Shown in pieces: positions 16,163 through 23,598 of a stretch of DNA of 45,600 bases. The notes below the pieces were generated by a model. It saw only the letters and a program-made list of their open reading frames with translations, searched no databases and had not been told where the DNA came from. This DNA comes from an uncultured Bacteroidales bacterium (lineage in GTDB: Bacteria > Bacteroidota > Bacteroidia > Bacteroidales > F082), in contig CALCYT010000032.1 in NCBI GenBank assembly GCA_937906455.1, positions 1-45,600 on the forward strand, in the 5' to 3' direction. Positions within the stretch are counted from its first letter, which is position 1. Each line of letters starts with the position of its first letter. The translations under genes and the position numbers were made by a program.

Positions 16163-16987
16163 ATGACACAAGTAACATTCGAAGAATTATTAGATGCAGG
16201 TTGTCACTTCGGTCACCTCAGAAGGAAATGGAACCCGAACATGGCGCCGTACATCTTCATGGAGCGTAACGGTATCCATATTATTGACTTGTACAAGACA
16301 CAAGCCAAGATCGATGAAGCAGCAAACGCTCTTCGTCAGTTAGCTCGTTCAGGAAAGAAAGTCCTTTTCGTAGCTACAAAGAAACAGGCGAAAGACATCG
16401 TCGCCGAACTCGTCTCGAGAGTCAACATGCCATACGTGACAGAACGTTGGCCTGGCGGCATGCTCACCAACTTCACCACAATCCGCAAGGCGGTGCGTAA
16501 GATGGTCAGCATCGACAAGCTCATCGCCAGCAGCCAGTACAACAACCTCTCGAAACGTGAGCGTCTCCAGATCGAGCGCGAGCGCGAGAAACTCCAGAAG
16601 AACCTTGGCTCAATCGCCGACCTGAACCGCCTTCCAAACGCAGTGTTCGTCGTTGACATCATCAAGGAACATATCGCGGTGGCAGAGGCGAGGAAACTCA
16701 ACATCCCGACTTACGCTATCGTCGATACCAACTCAAATCCCAACCTCATCGACTTCCCGATTCCGGCCAACGACGACGCCTCGAAGTCAATAGCCCTCAT
16801 CGTGAGCAAGATGGTCGAGGCTATCGAAGAAGGCCTCAACGAGCGCAAGAACACCATGAAGGATTCCGACATGGCAGAGAACGAAGGTGACGAGGAGATA
16901 AACGAGAACGCAGTAGCCGAAGAGGAAGAGAAAGAAGAGGAGACAAAACGTCCCCGCCGTCCTCGTAAGACTGTGAACAAGAAGTAA
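16163..16987 (+). CDS. rpsB: Small-subunit ribosomal protein S2
   Basis: 274 residues from the ATG at 16163 (MTQVTFEELLDAGCHFGH). An AAGGAAA run 7-13 bp before the ATG could act as a weak ribosome binding site. S2 signatures include HFGHLRRKWNPNMAPYIF, TERWPGGMLTNFTTI and PTYAIVDTNSNP. The last ~40 residues form a mixed extension, first acidic (AEEEEKEEE) then basic (RPRRPRKTVNKK), longer than in enterobacteria. It is followed by tsf after 27 bp. Confidence 0.97.
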   Translation: MTQVTFEELLDAGCHFGHLRRKWNPNMAPYIFMERNGIHIIDLYKTQAKIDEAANALRQLARSGKKVLFVATKKQAKDIVAELVSRVNMPYVTERWPGGMLTNFTTIRKAVRKMVSIDKLIASSQYNNLSKRERLQIEREREKLQKNLGSIADLNRLPNAVFVVDIIKEHIAVAEARKLNIPTYAIVDTNSNPNLIDFPIPANDDASKSIALIVSKMVEAIEEGLNERKNTMKDSDMAENEGDEEINENAVAEEEEKEEETKRPRRPRKTVNKK

Positions 16988-17014
16988 TTAACATTAAAGA
17001 AGAAAGGCAACAAC

Positions 17015-18004
17015 ATGAATATCACTGCAGCTCAAGTCAATGAACTCAGACAAATGACCGGCGCAGGTATGATGGACTGCAAGAAAGCCCTCGTCGAATG
17101 CAACGGCGACAAGGAAGCGGCCATCGACTACCTCCGCAAGAAAGGTCAGAAAATAGCCGAGAAACGCGCTGACCGCGAGGCCGCTGAAGGCGCCGTCATC
17201 TCAGCAACAACGGCAGACCATACATACGGTGCCGTCATCATGCTCAACTGCGAGACCGACTTCGTAGGTTCAAACGCCGACTTCGTCGGAGCAGCCAAGG
17301 GATTCCTCCAGGCAGCTATCGACAACAAGCTCCAGAACCTCGACGCCCTCAAGTCTTTCGCCATCAACGGCCGCACCGTCGCTGACCTCGTCACCGACCT
17401 CACCGCCAAGACAGGCGAGAAAGTCGAGCTGAAACATCTCGAAGTGGTGGAGGCTCCTTACGTGGCTAACTACAACCACCAGGGCAACCGCCTCGCCACA
17501 CTCGTCGGATTCAACAAGACGATAAGCGAAGAGACAGCACACGAGGTGGCAATGCACGCAGCAGCCATGTCACCAATCGCTATCGATGCTGACGACGTCC
17601 CACAGGAGACAAAAGACCGTGAGATGGCAGTCGCTATCGAGAAGACAAGACAGGAACAGGCAGCCAAGGCAGTTGACGTCGCTTTGAAGAAAGCAGGCAT
17701 CAACCCGGCCCACGTTGACAGCGAAGACCATATCAACTCCAACATGGCGAAAGGTTGGATCACTGAGGAACAGGCACAGCAAGCCCGCGAAATCAGAGAG
17801 AAAGTCACAGCCGACACTCTCGCCAACCTCAAGGAGCAGATGGTGATGAACATCGCCAACGGCCGCGTGAACAAGTTCTTCAAAGAGAACTGCCTCCTCG
17901 ACCAGGCTTCATTGCTCGACGGCAGCATCACAGTGCGCCAGTTCATCCAGAAGGCTGACAAGGACGCCACGGTGTGTGCGTTTAAACGCGTTCAACTGGG
18001 ATAG
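17015..18004 (+). CDS. tsf: Elongation factor Ts
   Basis: 329 residues. It is the nucleotide exchange factor for EF-Tu. The N-terminal UBA-like domain reads LRQMTGAGMMDCKKAL, followed by the core with LNCETDFVGSNADF, and then a long C-terminal part typical of Bacteroidota. It ends the ribosomal operon. The stop TAG forms the end of the first unit of a 7-bp tandem array, which itself ends in a hairpin with a T-run. Confidence 0.97.
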   Translation: MNITAAQVNELRQMTGAGMMDCKKALVECNGDKEAAIDYLRKKGQKIAEKRADREAAEGAVISATTADHTYGAVIMLNCETDFVGSNADFVGAAKGFLQAAIDNKLQNLDALKSFAINGRTVADLVTDLTAKTGEKVELKHLEVVEAPYVANYNHQGNRLATLVGFNKTISEETAHEVAMHAAAMSPIAIDADDVPQETKDREMAVAIEKTRQEQAAKAVDVALKKAGINPAHVDSEDHINSNMAKGWITEEQAQQAREIREKVTADTLANLKEQMVMNIANGRVNKFFKENCLLDQASLLDGSITVRQFIQKADKDATVCAFKRVQLG

Positions 18005-18075
18005 TCTTTAGTCGTTAGTCTTTAGTCGTTAGTTATTAGACGTTAGTTTTTGATTAGACTAACGTCTAATTTTTA
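18001..18075 (+). terminator. tsf terminator built from a stop-anchored 7-bp array
   Basis: Units of the form TCNTTAG (TCTTTAG, TCGTTAG, ACGTTAG) start at the tsf stop codon with a 7-bp period. The last unit pairs with its inverse: 13-bp perfect arms ATTAGACGTTAGT (18035-18047) and 18058-18070, loop 10 nt, then TTTTT. The right arm also contains the stop codon of the four-helix-bundle gene on the minus strand. Confidence 0.75.
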
Positions 18076-18428
18076 TGTAATGAGTTCGCTAATGAATTAA
18101 TCATTTTACTTATTTCAGTAATTAGATTTCTGGCTTTTGAGGTTTTTGAATTATCAATATAATTTAATCTTTCACAAACTTCTAATTGGGTTTCAAGTTC
18201 CCATAATGAACCTCTTGACACTGATAAAAATTGAATGAATTCCTTATCAGAATTTCTGCCTAATCCTTCTGAAATATTTGATGGAATTGAAACCACAGCC
18301 CTTCTCATTTGATCTGATAAAGCATACAATTCTTCTTTTGGCAATAATTTGACAATAGCATAAACCTCAACCACTAAATCCATGGATTTATGCCATACTA
18401 TAAGTTGTTTGTAATTACTCGATTTCAT
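18066..18428 (-). CDS. Four-helix-bundle protein, S23 / 23S rRNA intervening-sequence type
   Basis: 120 residues, helical throughout. It matches the family by LIVWHKSMDLVVEVY, LSDQMRRAVVSIPSNISEGLGR and FIQFLSVSRGSLWELETQLEV. The family was first found inside 23S rRNA intervening sequences but is mostly encoded by stand-alone chromosomal genes; its function is unknown. Here it lies between the convergent tsf and cysS genes, with related hairpin-forming 7-bp arrays on both sides, one containing its own stop codon. Confidence 0.88.
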   Translation of the reverse strand: MKSSNYKQLIVWHKSMDLVVEVYAIVKLLPKEELYALSDQMRRAVVSIPSNISEGLGRNSDKEFIQFLSVSRGSLWELETQLEVCERLNYIDNSKTSKARNLITEISKMINSLANSLHKN

Positions 18429-18513
18429 TATTAGTCTTTAGTTTTTAGTCATCAGTCTTTAGAAGTTAGACGTTAGCCCATACTAAAGACTAACGTCTAA
18501 CGACTAAAGACTA
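18429..18513. repeat. 7-bp array and inverted array between cysS and the S23-type gene
   Basis: Read on the minus strand, units TCTTTAG, TCGTTAG and ACGTTAG begin at the cysS stop codon TAG (18511-18513). After a short spacer they return as the complement (TAACGTC, TAAAGAC) up to the start of the S23-type gene. Arms of more than 20 bp can pair. The unit sequences are the same as in the array after tsf. Confidence 0.8.
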
Positions 18514-19998
18514 TTTCTTACTCCAAGTCGTCCCCTCTTTCCCATCCTTGAGGACGATGTCAAGGGCGGCAAGCTTGTCGCGGATGAGGTCGCTGGTTGA
18601 CCAGTCTTTCTTGGCACGGGCTTCCTTGCGGATGTCGATGATGGTGTCCATCAAGCCATCGACGAGACCATTGTCGTCGGAGCCGTTTTCAGTGTTGACC
18701 AAGCCGAGAATCTCAAACACGAAGACATCAAACAGTTTCTTCAGAAGCTCAAGTTCAGCTGGGTTTATCTTTGAATGACCATCTTTCACTGAATTGATGA
18801 TTCTTACTGCCTCAAAGAGGTTAGCAATCACTATCGGGCTGTTGAAGTCGTCGTTCATTGCGTCGTAGCACGCATCCATAATCTTCTGAACGCCAAGGAC
18901 TTCAGCACCTTCGGTGGCGTTCAGCTTGTCGATGAGACCTGCCGCCTCCATCAGACGTTTATAGCCTTTTTCAGCCGCTTGCAGAGCCTCGTTCGAGAAA
19001 TCGACGGTGCTACGGTACTGAGCTTGAAGGATGAAGAAACGTATCGTCATCGGGCTGTACGGCTGAGCCAGCATCTCCTCCCCTTTCGCGTTTTTATGGC
19101 TTCCTCTGAAGAACTCGTCAAGAGTGATGAAGTTGCCGAGAGACTTGCCCATCTTCTGTCCGGCGATGGTAATCATGTTGTTATGCATCCAGTAGTGCAC
19201 CGGTGCCTTGCCGTTTGCCGCCATCGACTGCGCTATCTCTGACTCATGGTGCGGGAACTGCAGGTCGAGGCCGCCGCCGTGGATGTCGAACTCCTCGCCG
19301 AGGTATTTGCATCCCATCGCGGAGCATTCCATGTGCCATCCCGGAAAGCCGTCGCTCCACGGTGAAGGCCATCGCATGATATGCTTCGGCTCTGCCTTCT
19401 TCCACAAAGCGAAGTCGATGGCGTTGTGCTTCTCGGTCTGCCCCGCCAGTTCGCGCGTGTTGTTAATCATCTCCTCGATATTCCTTCCCGAAAGGATACC
19501 GTAATGATATTTCTCGTTGTATTTCTTGATGTCGAAATACACCGAGCCGTTCTCGACATAGGCGAAACCGGCATCGAGAATCTTCTGAATCATGGCGATC
19601 TGTTCGATGATATGGCCAGAGGCATGCGGCTCAATCGAAGGACGCAACACATTGAGCTTATCCATAGCCTGATGGTATCTAACAGTGTAATACTGAGCGA
19701 CTTCCATCGGCTCGAGGTCTTCAAGACGCGCTTTTTTTGCGATTTTATCTTCGCCTTCGTCGGCGTCATGCTCGAGGTGACCCACATCGGTGATGTTGCG
19801 CACGTAGCGCACCTTATATCCGAGATGTTTCAGATAACGGAAAACCAGGTCGAAAGTTATTGCCGGACGTGCGTGGCCGAGGTGAGCGTCGCCATAGACG
19901 GTAGGGCCGCAGACATACATTCCGACATGGCCTTCGTGAATCGGTTTGAAAGGCTGCTTCATGCGAGCTAAGCTGTTGTAGATATATAAAGCATCCAT
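18511..19998 (-). CDS. cysS: Cysteinyl-tRNA synthetase
   Basis: 495 residues, class I synthetase. The HIGH motif is GDAHLGHARP near residues 36-45, KMSKS is KMGKSLGNF near 277-285, and the zinc ligands include Cys 30 (MYVCGPTVYG) and the region GWHMECSAMG. Start MDALYIYNSLARMKQPF is canonical. A promoter element TACCTTTG lies on the minus strand at 20022-20015. The stop TAG is the first element of the 7-bp array. Confidence 0.97.
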   Translation of the reverse strand: MDALYIYNSLARMKQPFKPIHEGHVGMYVCGPTVYGDAHLGHARPAITFDLVFRYLKHLGYKVRYVRNITDVGHLEHDADEGEDKIAKKARLEDLEPMEVAQYYTVRYHQAMDKLNVLRPSIEPHASGHIIEQIAMIQKILDAGFAYVENGSVYFDIKKYNEKYHYGILSGRNIEEMINNTRELAGQTEKHNAIDFALWKKAEPKHIMRWPSPWSDGFPGWHMECSAMGCKYLGEEFDIHGGGLDLQFPHHESEIAQSMAANGKAPVHYWMHNNMITIAGQKMGKSLGNFITLDEFFRGSHKNAKGEEMLAQPYSPMTIRFFILQAQYRSTVDFSNEALQAAEKGYKRLMEAAGLIDKLNATEGAEVLGVQKIMDACYDAMNDDFNSPIVIANLFEAVRIINSVKDGHSKINPAELELLKKLFDVFVFEILGLVNTENGSDDNGLVDGLMDTIIDIRKEARAKKDWSTSDLIRDKLAALDIVLKDGKEGTTWSKK

Positions 19999-20014
19999 GA
20001 TACCAAAATTTTTG

Positions 20015-20022
20015 CAAAGGTA
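20015..20022 (-). promoter_or_regulatory. cysS promoter, -7 element
   Basis: TACCTTTG followed by C on the minus strand lies 17 bp before the cysS start and fits TAnnTTTG. Confidence 0.55.
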
Positions 20023-20099
20023 CGAATTATTTTCAAACGGCTATCGGAATTAAGCAATAAAAAAGTTCGGAATGATAGCTTTGTATTTAAAAAAATGTT

Positions 20100-20342
20100 T
20101 ATATTTGCAGTGATAAAAAGTTAAAGTTTTAATACGAAACAGAAATAAGAAAACACATTGACATATATTAGATAGCGTTTGTAGCTGTCCTTGAAGTCCA
20201 TTTACCACAACGTTCTCAATTTGAGGACAAACCTATCAAGGAATAGTTATAAAATGCCGTAATTGCTACGGCGTGGAATGACTTGTTAGATAGGTGGGTG
20301 TGGTAACCCGGACTTCAAGCAAGGAATAAGTTCCGCGCTGTT
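20100..20342 (+). ncRNA. Structured non-coding RNA candidate, 6S-like
   Basis: A -7 element TATATTTG at 20100-20107 precedes a region without an ORF that can fold into one long rod. CTTGAAGTCC (20190-20199) pairs with 20310-20319, TTACCACA (20202-20209) with 20299-20306, and ACCTATC (20231-20237) with 20289-20295. A tip hairpin GCCGTA/TACGGC lies at 20256-20272. A T-rich stretch (20341-20346) follows. The shape (long helix with internal bubbles, about 190-230 nt) is that of 6S RNA, which binds RNA polymerase. The strand and the 6S identity are inferred from structure only; I could not match the sequence to a family. Confidence 0.5.
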
Positions 20343-20386
20343 TTTTGTTGTCTTGTTAAATCAATTAATCATTAACATTATTAAAA

Positions 20387-20418
20387 GTTGCTCCCGACAC
20401 GGATTTAGGGTAAAAAGT
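20387..20418 (+). promoter_or_regulatory. Conserved leader motif before the TM2 gene
   Basis: GTTGCTCCCGACACGGAT, continuing to TTAGGG, ends exactly at the ATG at 20419. It matches the 32-nt leader of the lipoprotein gene at 12901-12932 in sequence and in distance to the ATG. Confidence 0.6.
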
Positions 20419-20669
20419 ATGGAACATTCAAAAATCCAACAACAATGCTTATCTTATCCATATTTCTAGGAAGCTATGGTATTGACAGATTTTTGTTGGG
20501 AGAAACAGGCCTTGGCATATTAAAACTACTCACTTGTGGTGGTTGTGGCATTTGGACTATAATTGACTGGTTTTCTGTCCAGCAAAAAACAAAAGATTAT
20601 AATTTCAATAAATTTAATGAACTCTACAGAAATTTTATAAAAAAATTCGCAAAAAGTCGAATTTTGTAA
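20419..20669 (+). pseudogene. TM2-domain protein gene with internal deletion
   Basis: The original start is probably the ATG at 20419 (MEHSKIQ), right after the conserved leader, but this frame closes after 16 codons. The TM2 domain continues in another frame from 20436 (PTTMLILSIFLG, GIDRFLLGETGLGILKLLTCGGCGIWTIIDWF). TM2 proteins of Bacteroidales usually have some 40-50 residues between these parts, so a deletion of that stretch with frame loss is the simplest reading. An ATG at 20445 could still start a 74-residue protein with both membrane helices. The C-terminus beyond NFNKFNEL looks extended. Confidence 0.65.
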
Positions 20670-20680
20670 AATATTTTTAT

Positions 20681-20688
20681 TATCTTTG
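20681..20688 (+). promoter_or_regulatory. higB promoter, -7 element
   Basis: TATCTTTG followed by C lies only 4 bp before the GTG start of higB, so the transcript would begin at or near the start codon, with almost no leader. Confidence 0.5.
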
Positions 20689-20692
20689 CGGC

Positions 20693-21010
20693 GTGAAAGT
20701 TACATTTGATAAGGAATATTTGAAGGATTTGTATGAGGAGGGCAAAACGGAGGCCAAGAAGCACCGTTTTCAACCGAATATTGTCAAGAAGTATCAGGAG
20801 AGAATTAAGACTTTGACAGCTGCGCCGAGAATTGAAACTCTCTATCAAATCAAGGCGTTGAACTATGAAGTTTTGAGCGGAGATAAAGACGGTATTTCTT
20901 CGATTAGAGTCAATGACAAATATCGGATTGAGTTTACGGTTGTGCAGTTGATGGAAAATCAAATTGTAACGATTTGTAATATTTTGGATTTGTCGAACCA
21001 TTATAAATAA
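20693..21010 (+). CDS. HigB/RelE-like toxin
   Basis: 105 residues beginning at a GTG (MKVTFDKEYLKDLYEEG). The RelE/HigB fold is suggested by the pattern IKALNYEVLSGDKDGISSIRVNDKYRIEFTV, where a basic-residue strand pair normally forms the mRNA-cutting site. Such toxins cleave mRNA on the ribosome. It is followed by the antitoxin after 6 bp (toxin-first order, typical of higBA). Confidence 0.82.
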   Translation: MKVTFDKEYLKDLYEEGKTEAKKHRFQPNIVKKYQERIKTLTAAPRIETLYQIKALNYEVLSGDKDGISSIRVNDKYRIEFTVVQLMENQIVTICNILDLSNHYK

Positions 21011-21016
21011 AGAGCG

Positions 21017-21361
21017 ATGATAAACATTGAAAGTATTGAACCTAAAATGATTGCAAACAATCTAATGCCTTCAGAGCCGGTGCATCCCGGGACTCTTTTG
21101 AAAGAAGAAATAGAGTATCGAGGCATTTCGCAGAAGCAGTTGGCGCAGCAGATTAGTGTTTCTTATACCGTTTTGAATGAGATTCTTAACGGCAAACGAC
21201 CTATTTCAACAGACTATGCCCTTTATCTTGAGGCGGCATTGGGAATCGACGCCCAACTTTGGATTCAGATGCAGGCCGATTACAATCTTCAAGTCGCGAA
21301 AAACGACAACAAGGTTATTCAGCATATCCGCAACATCAGAAAAATAGCCGCTGTTTTATAA
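21017..21361 (+). CDS. higA: HigA-type antitoxin, XRE helix-turn-helix
   Basis: 114 residues. The helix-turn-helix region is LLKEEIEYRGISQKQLAQQISVS with recognition helix in YTVLNEILNGKRPIS, preceded by the HigA hallmark EPVHPGTLL. The C-terminal half (LGIDAQLWIQMQADYNLQVA) is the usual dimer segment. It would neutralise the upstream toxin and repress the operon. Confidence 0.88.
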   Translation: MINIESIEPKMIANNLMPSEPVHPGTLLKEEIEYRGISQKQLAQQISVSYTVLNEILNGKRPISTDYALYLEAALGIDAQLWIQMQADYNLQVAKNDNKVIQHIRNIRKIAAVL

Positions 21362-21417
21362 ATTATTTAGTACAGATTTAGCATTCAATCGGAAATTTGT
21401 ACAAAAGTCTGAAAACG

Positions 21418-21921
21418 CTATAATTTTATTGAAATCTCCGTTAATGTGGTTTTAATTTCGTTATCAGACGGAGGATTTGAAATTTCTTCTATGGTAAAAT
21501 ACTTGGTCAGCAAAAAATACAAATCAACGTAGTCCTTCCATTTGGAACGGCGCCCCAAAGCGTAAGCTTTCATCGCAGCCAACTGAAGTAGCGAAGGAAC
21601 TCTGAAAACATTTTCAATAACATTATCCGCTTTTATTGGGAATGAATATTGAAAAAACGTGACTTTCACATCATTTATTATCAAGTTCATTTGCTCAGTC
21701 ACCCTTCTGGTAACGGTATGCTTATATCCAGAAAGACTCAATTTATCAATATTTCGCTTATGATTAATCGGAGAATATTTGAACAAATCAAAATCAATAG
21801 AACGGCGATGACCAAGGTAAAGCGCGATTGCCGTACCTCCCACAAGGTAATACTCCCTCTTAAATTGCGACATAATCGGAAGAAGTTCCAACTGGTTTTT
21901 ATTAAGAATTTCCTTGTGCAT
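21418..21921 (-). CDS. AbiEii/AbiGii-type nucleotidyltransferase (toxin-like)
   Basis: 167 residues. The nucleotidyltransferase core is YYLVGGTAIALYLGHRRSIDFDLF (G-G-T and the D-x-D pair), followed by SLLQLAAMKAYALGRRSKWKDYVDLYFLL, the conserved second half of AbiEii-type proteins (K/R and D-x-D-L). In AbiE systems such an enzyme is the toxin. It is shorter than lactococcal AbiEii. It overlaps the upstream partner gene by 20 bp. Confidence 0.82.
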   Translation of the reverse strand: MHKEILNKNQLELLPIMSQFKREYYLVGGTAIALYLGHRRSIDFDLFKYSPINHKRNIDKLSLSGYKHTVTRRVTEQMNLIINDVKVTFFQYSFPIKADNVIENVFRVPSLLQLAAMKAYALGRRSKWKDYVDLYFLLTKYFTIEEISNPPSDNEIKTTLTEISIKL

Positions 21922-22174
21922 ATTTAGCGAGTACTAATGAGAAAAAATGATAAATCTCAGGATAATAGTTCTCCTTTTGGCGACCTGTTGCCGAAAAAAA
22001 CACTTCTGCGACGTGTTTGCCTCCCAAAGCCTCAATCAAATCGCGATAATCGTCAAGTGAGCCTTCGTTGAGAATCGTCTCAACCAACAAATTGTCGCTA
22101 ATATTCTGTTTCCTATCCTCAGGTGTGTACCAGAATAGGTTCCTGTTCTTTTCTATAATCTGTTCGCGTGTCAT
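21902..22174 (-). CDS. Small partner of the AbiEii-like protein (possible antitoxin)
   Basis: 90 residues from the ATG at 22174; a longer frame starts in the promoter region. The sequence (RNLFWYTPEDRKQNISDNLL, EALGGKHVAEVFF) is not AbiEi. It resembles small uncharacterised proteins (DUF6922-like) that precede AbiEii-type genes in Bacteroidota; this assignment is from memory of the pattern. The overlap with the next gene implies translational coupling and a two-gene toxin-antitoxin-like unit. A -7 element TATCTTTG is at 22201-22194. Confidence 0.65.
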   Translation of the reverse strand: MTREQIIEKNRNLFWYTPEDRKQNISDNLLVETILNEGSLDDYRDLIEALGGKHVAEVFFSATGRQKENYYPEIYHFFSLVLAKYAQGNS

Positions 22175-22278
22175 TGAAATTGTTTTCGACTTACAAAGAT
22201 AATAAAATTTTCTCATATATCAGAAAAAATAATTAAAAAATTATTGATTATACCCATACAATTATCCAAAGCTTTTTG

Positions 22279-22286
22279 TATCTTTG
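22279..22286 (+). promoter_or_regulatory. kbl promoter, -7 element
   Basis: TATCTTTG followed by C lies 32 bp before the kbl start. Confidence 0.55.
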
Positions 22287-22318
22287 CAGCCAAAGAAAAT
22301 TTTTAAAATTATCATACA

Positions 22319-23506
22319 ATGTACACAAACTTTCAAGAATATCTGAAGAAGGAATTGGCTCAGATTGAAGCCGACGGCCTCTATAAGAACGAACGTATCA
22401 TCGAGAGCCCGCAGGGTGCTGAAATCCTTGTGAAAGGCAAGAAATGCCTGAACTTCTGCGCGAACAACTACCTCGGACTCGGCAACAATTCGGAGCTTAT
22501 CGCCGCAGCGAAGAAAGGCATGGACGAACGCGGCTTCGGCATGGCGTCAGTGCGTTTCATCTGCGGATGTCAGGACCTTCACAAGAAACTCGAGCAGAAA
22601 ATCGCCGAGTTCTTCGGCACTGAAGACACCATTTTGTATGCGGCTTGCTTTGACGCCAATGGTGGCGTGTTCGAGCCATTGCTCAACGAGCAGGACGCCA
22701 TCATCAGCGACGCCTTGAACCACGCCTCCATCATCGACGGCGTGCGTCTCTGCAAGGCACAGCGTTTCCGTTACGCCAACGCCGACATGTCCGACCTTGA
22801 GAAACAGCTCCAGGATGCACAGAAATGCCGCTTCCGTCTCATCGTCACCGACGGCGTGTTCTCGATGGACGGCAACGTCTGCCCTCTCGACAAGATATAC
22901 GAGCTCGCACAGAAATACAATGCCATGGTGATGGTTGACGAGAGCCACTCGGCCGGCGTGGTGGGCAAGACAGGCCGCGGCGTGACAGAACGTTACAACC
23001 TCCGTGGCAAGATAGAAATACTCACCGGCACCCTCGGCAAGGCCTTCGGCGGCGCCATGGGCGGCTTCACCACAGGTAAGAAAGAGATTATCGACATGCT
23101 GCGTCAGCGCTCACGTCCGTACCTCTTCTCCAACTCGATGGCACCGGGCCTCGTGGCGGCAGGCATCCGCATGTTCGAGATGATGACCGAGACCAACGAG
23201 CTTCAGGACAAACTCCACGCCAACACCGACTACTTCATCAAGCAGATGCTCGCCAAGGGCTTCGACTGCAAACCGTCAGAGTCGGCGATATGCGCCGTGA
23301 TGCTCTACGACGCCCCGCTCTCACAGAAGTTCGCCGCCAAGATGCAAGACGAAGGCATCTTCGTGACAGGCTTCTACTACCCTGTCGTACCGAAAGGACA
23401 GGCACGTATCCGCGTCCAAATCTCGGCAGCACACGAGAAAGAGCACCTCGACAAGTGCATCAACGCTTTCGTGAAGATTGGAAAAGAACTTGGAGTAATT
23501 AAATAA
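22319..23506 (+). CDS. kbl: Glycine C-acetyltransferase (2-amino-3-ketobutyrate CoA ligase)
   Basis: 395 residues, PLP-dependent alpha-oxoamine synthase family. It splits 2-amino-3-ketobutyrate with CoA into glycine and acetyl-CoA. Visible motifs are NYLGLGNN, FDANGGVFEPLL, DALNHASIIDG, VMVDESHSAGVVG and the PLP lysine in TGTLGKAFGGAMGGF. Codon use is rich in C-ending codons, as in highly expressed genes. The neighbour tdh makes its substrate from threonine. The two are separated by an 8-bp tandem array that starts at the kbl stop codon. Confidence 0.95.
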   Translation: MYTNFQEYLKKELAQIEADGLYKNERIIESPQGAEILVKGKKCLNFCANNYLGLGNNSELIAAAKKGMDERGFGMASVRFICGCQDLHKKLEQKIAEFFGTEDTILYAACFDANGGVFEPLLNEQDAIISDALNHASIIDGVRLCKAQRFRYANADMSDLEKQLQDAQKCRFRLIVTDGVFSMDGNVCPLDKIYELAQKYNAMVMVDESHSAGVVGKTGRGVTERYNLRGKIEILTGTLGKAFGGAMGGFTTGKKEIIDMLRQRSRPYLFSNSMAPGLVAAGIRMFEMMTETNELQDKLHANTDYFIKQMLAKGFDCKPSESAICAVMLYDAPLSQKFAAKMQDEGIFVTGFYYPVVPKGQARIRVQISAAHEKEHLDKCINAFVKIGKELGVIK

Positions 23507-23598
23507 GTTAATCAGTTAGTCAGTTAATCATTTGGTCAGTTATTTTTGACTGAAAACTGATTGACTGAACAGCTGAACAACTGAACAACTGAACAACT
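23504..23598. repeat. 8-bp arrays between kbl and the threonine dehydrogenase gene
   Basis: From the kbl stop TAA, units GTTAATCA, GTTAGTCA and variants repeat with an 8-bp period. After a short loop (TTTTTGAC) the complement-like array follows and ends as three copies of TGAACAAC directly before the next ATG. The two halves can pair (GTCAGTTA with TGACTGAA and similar). Confidence 0.75.
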
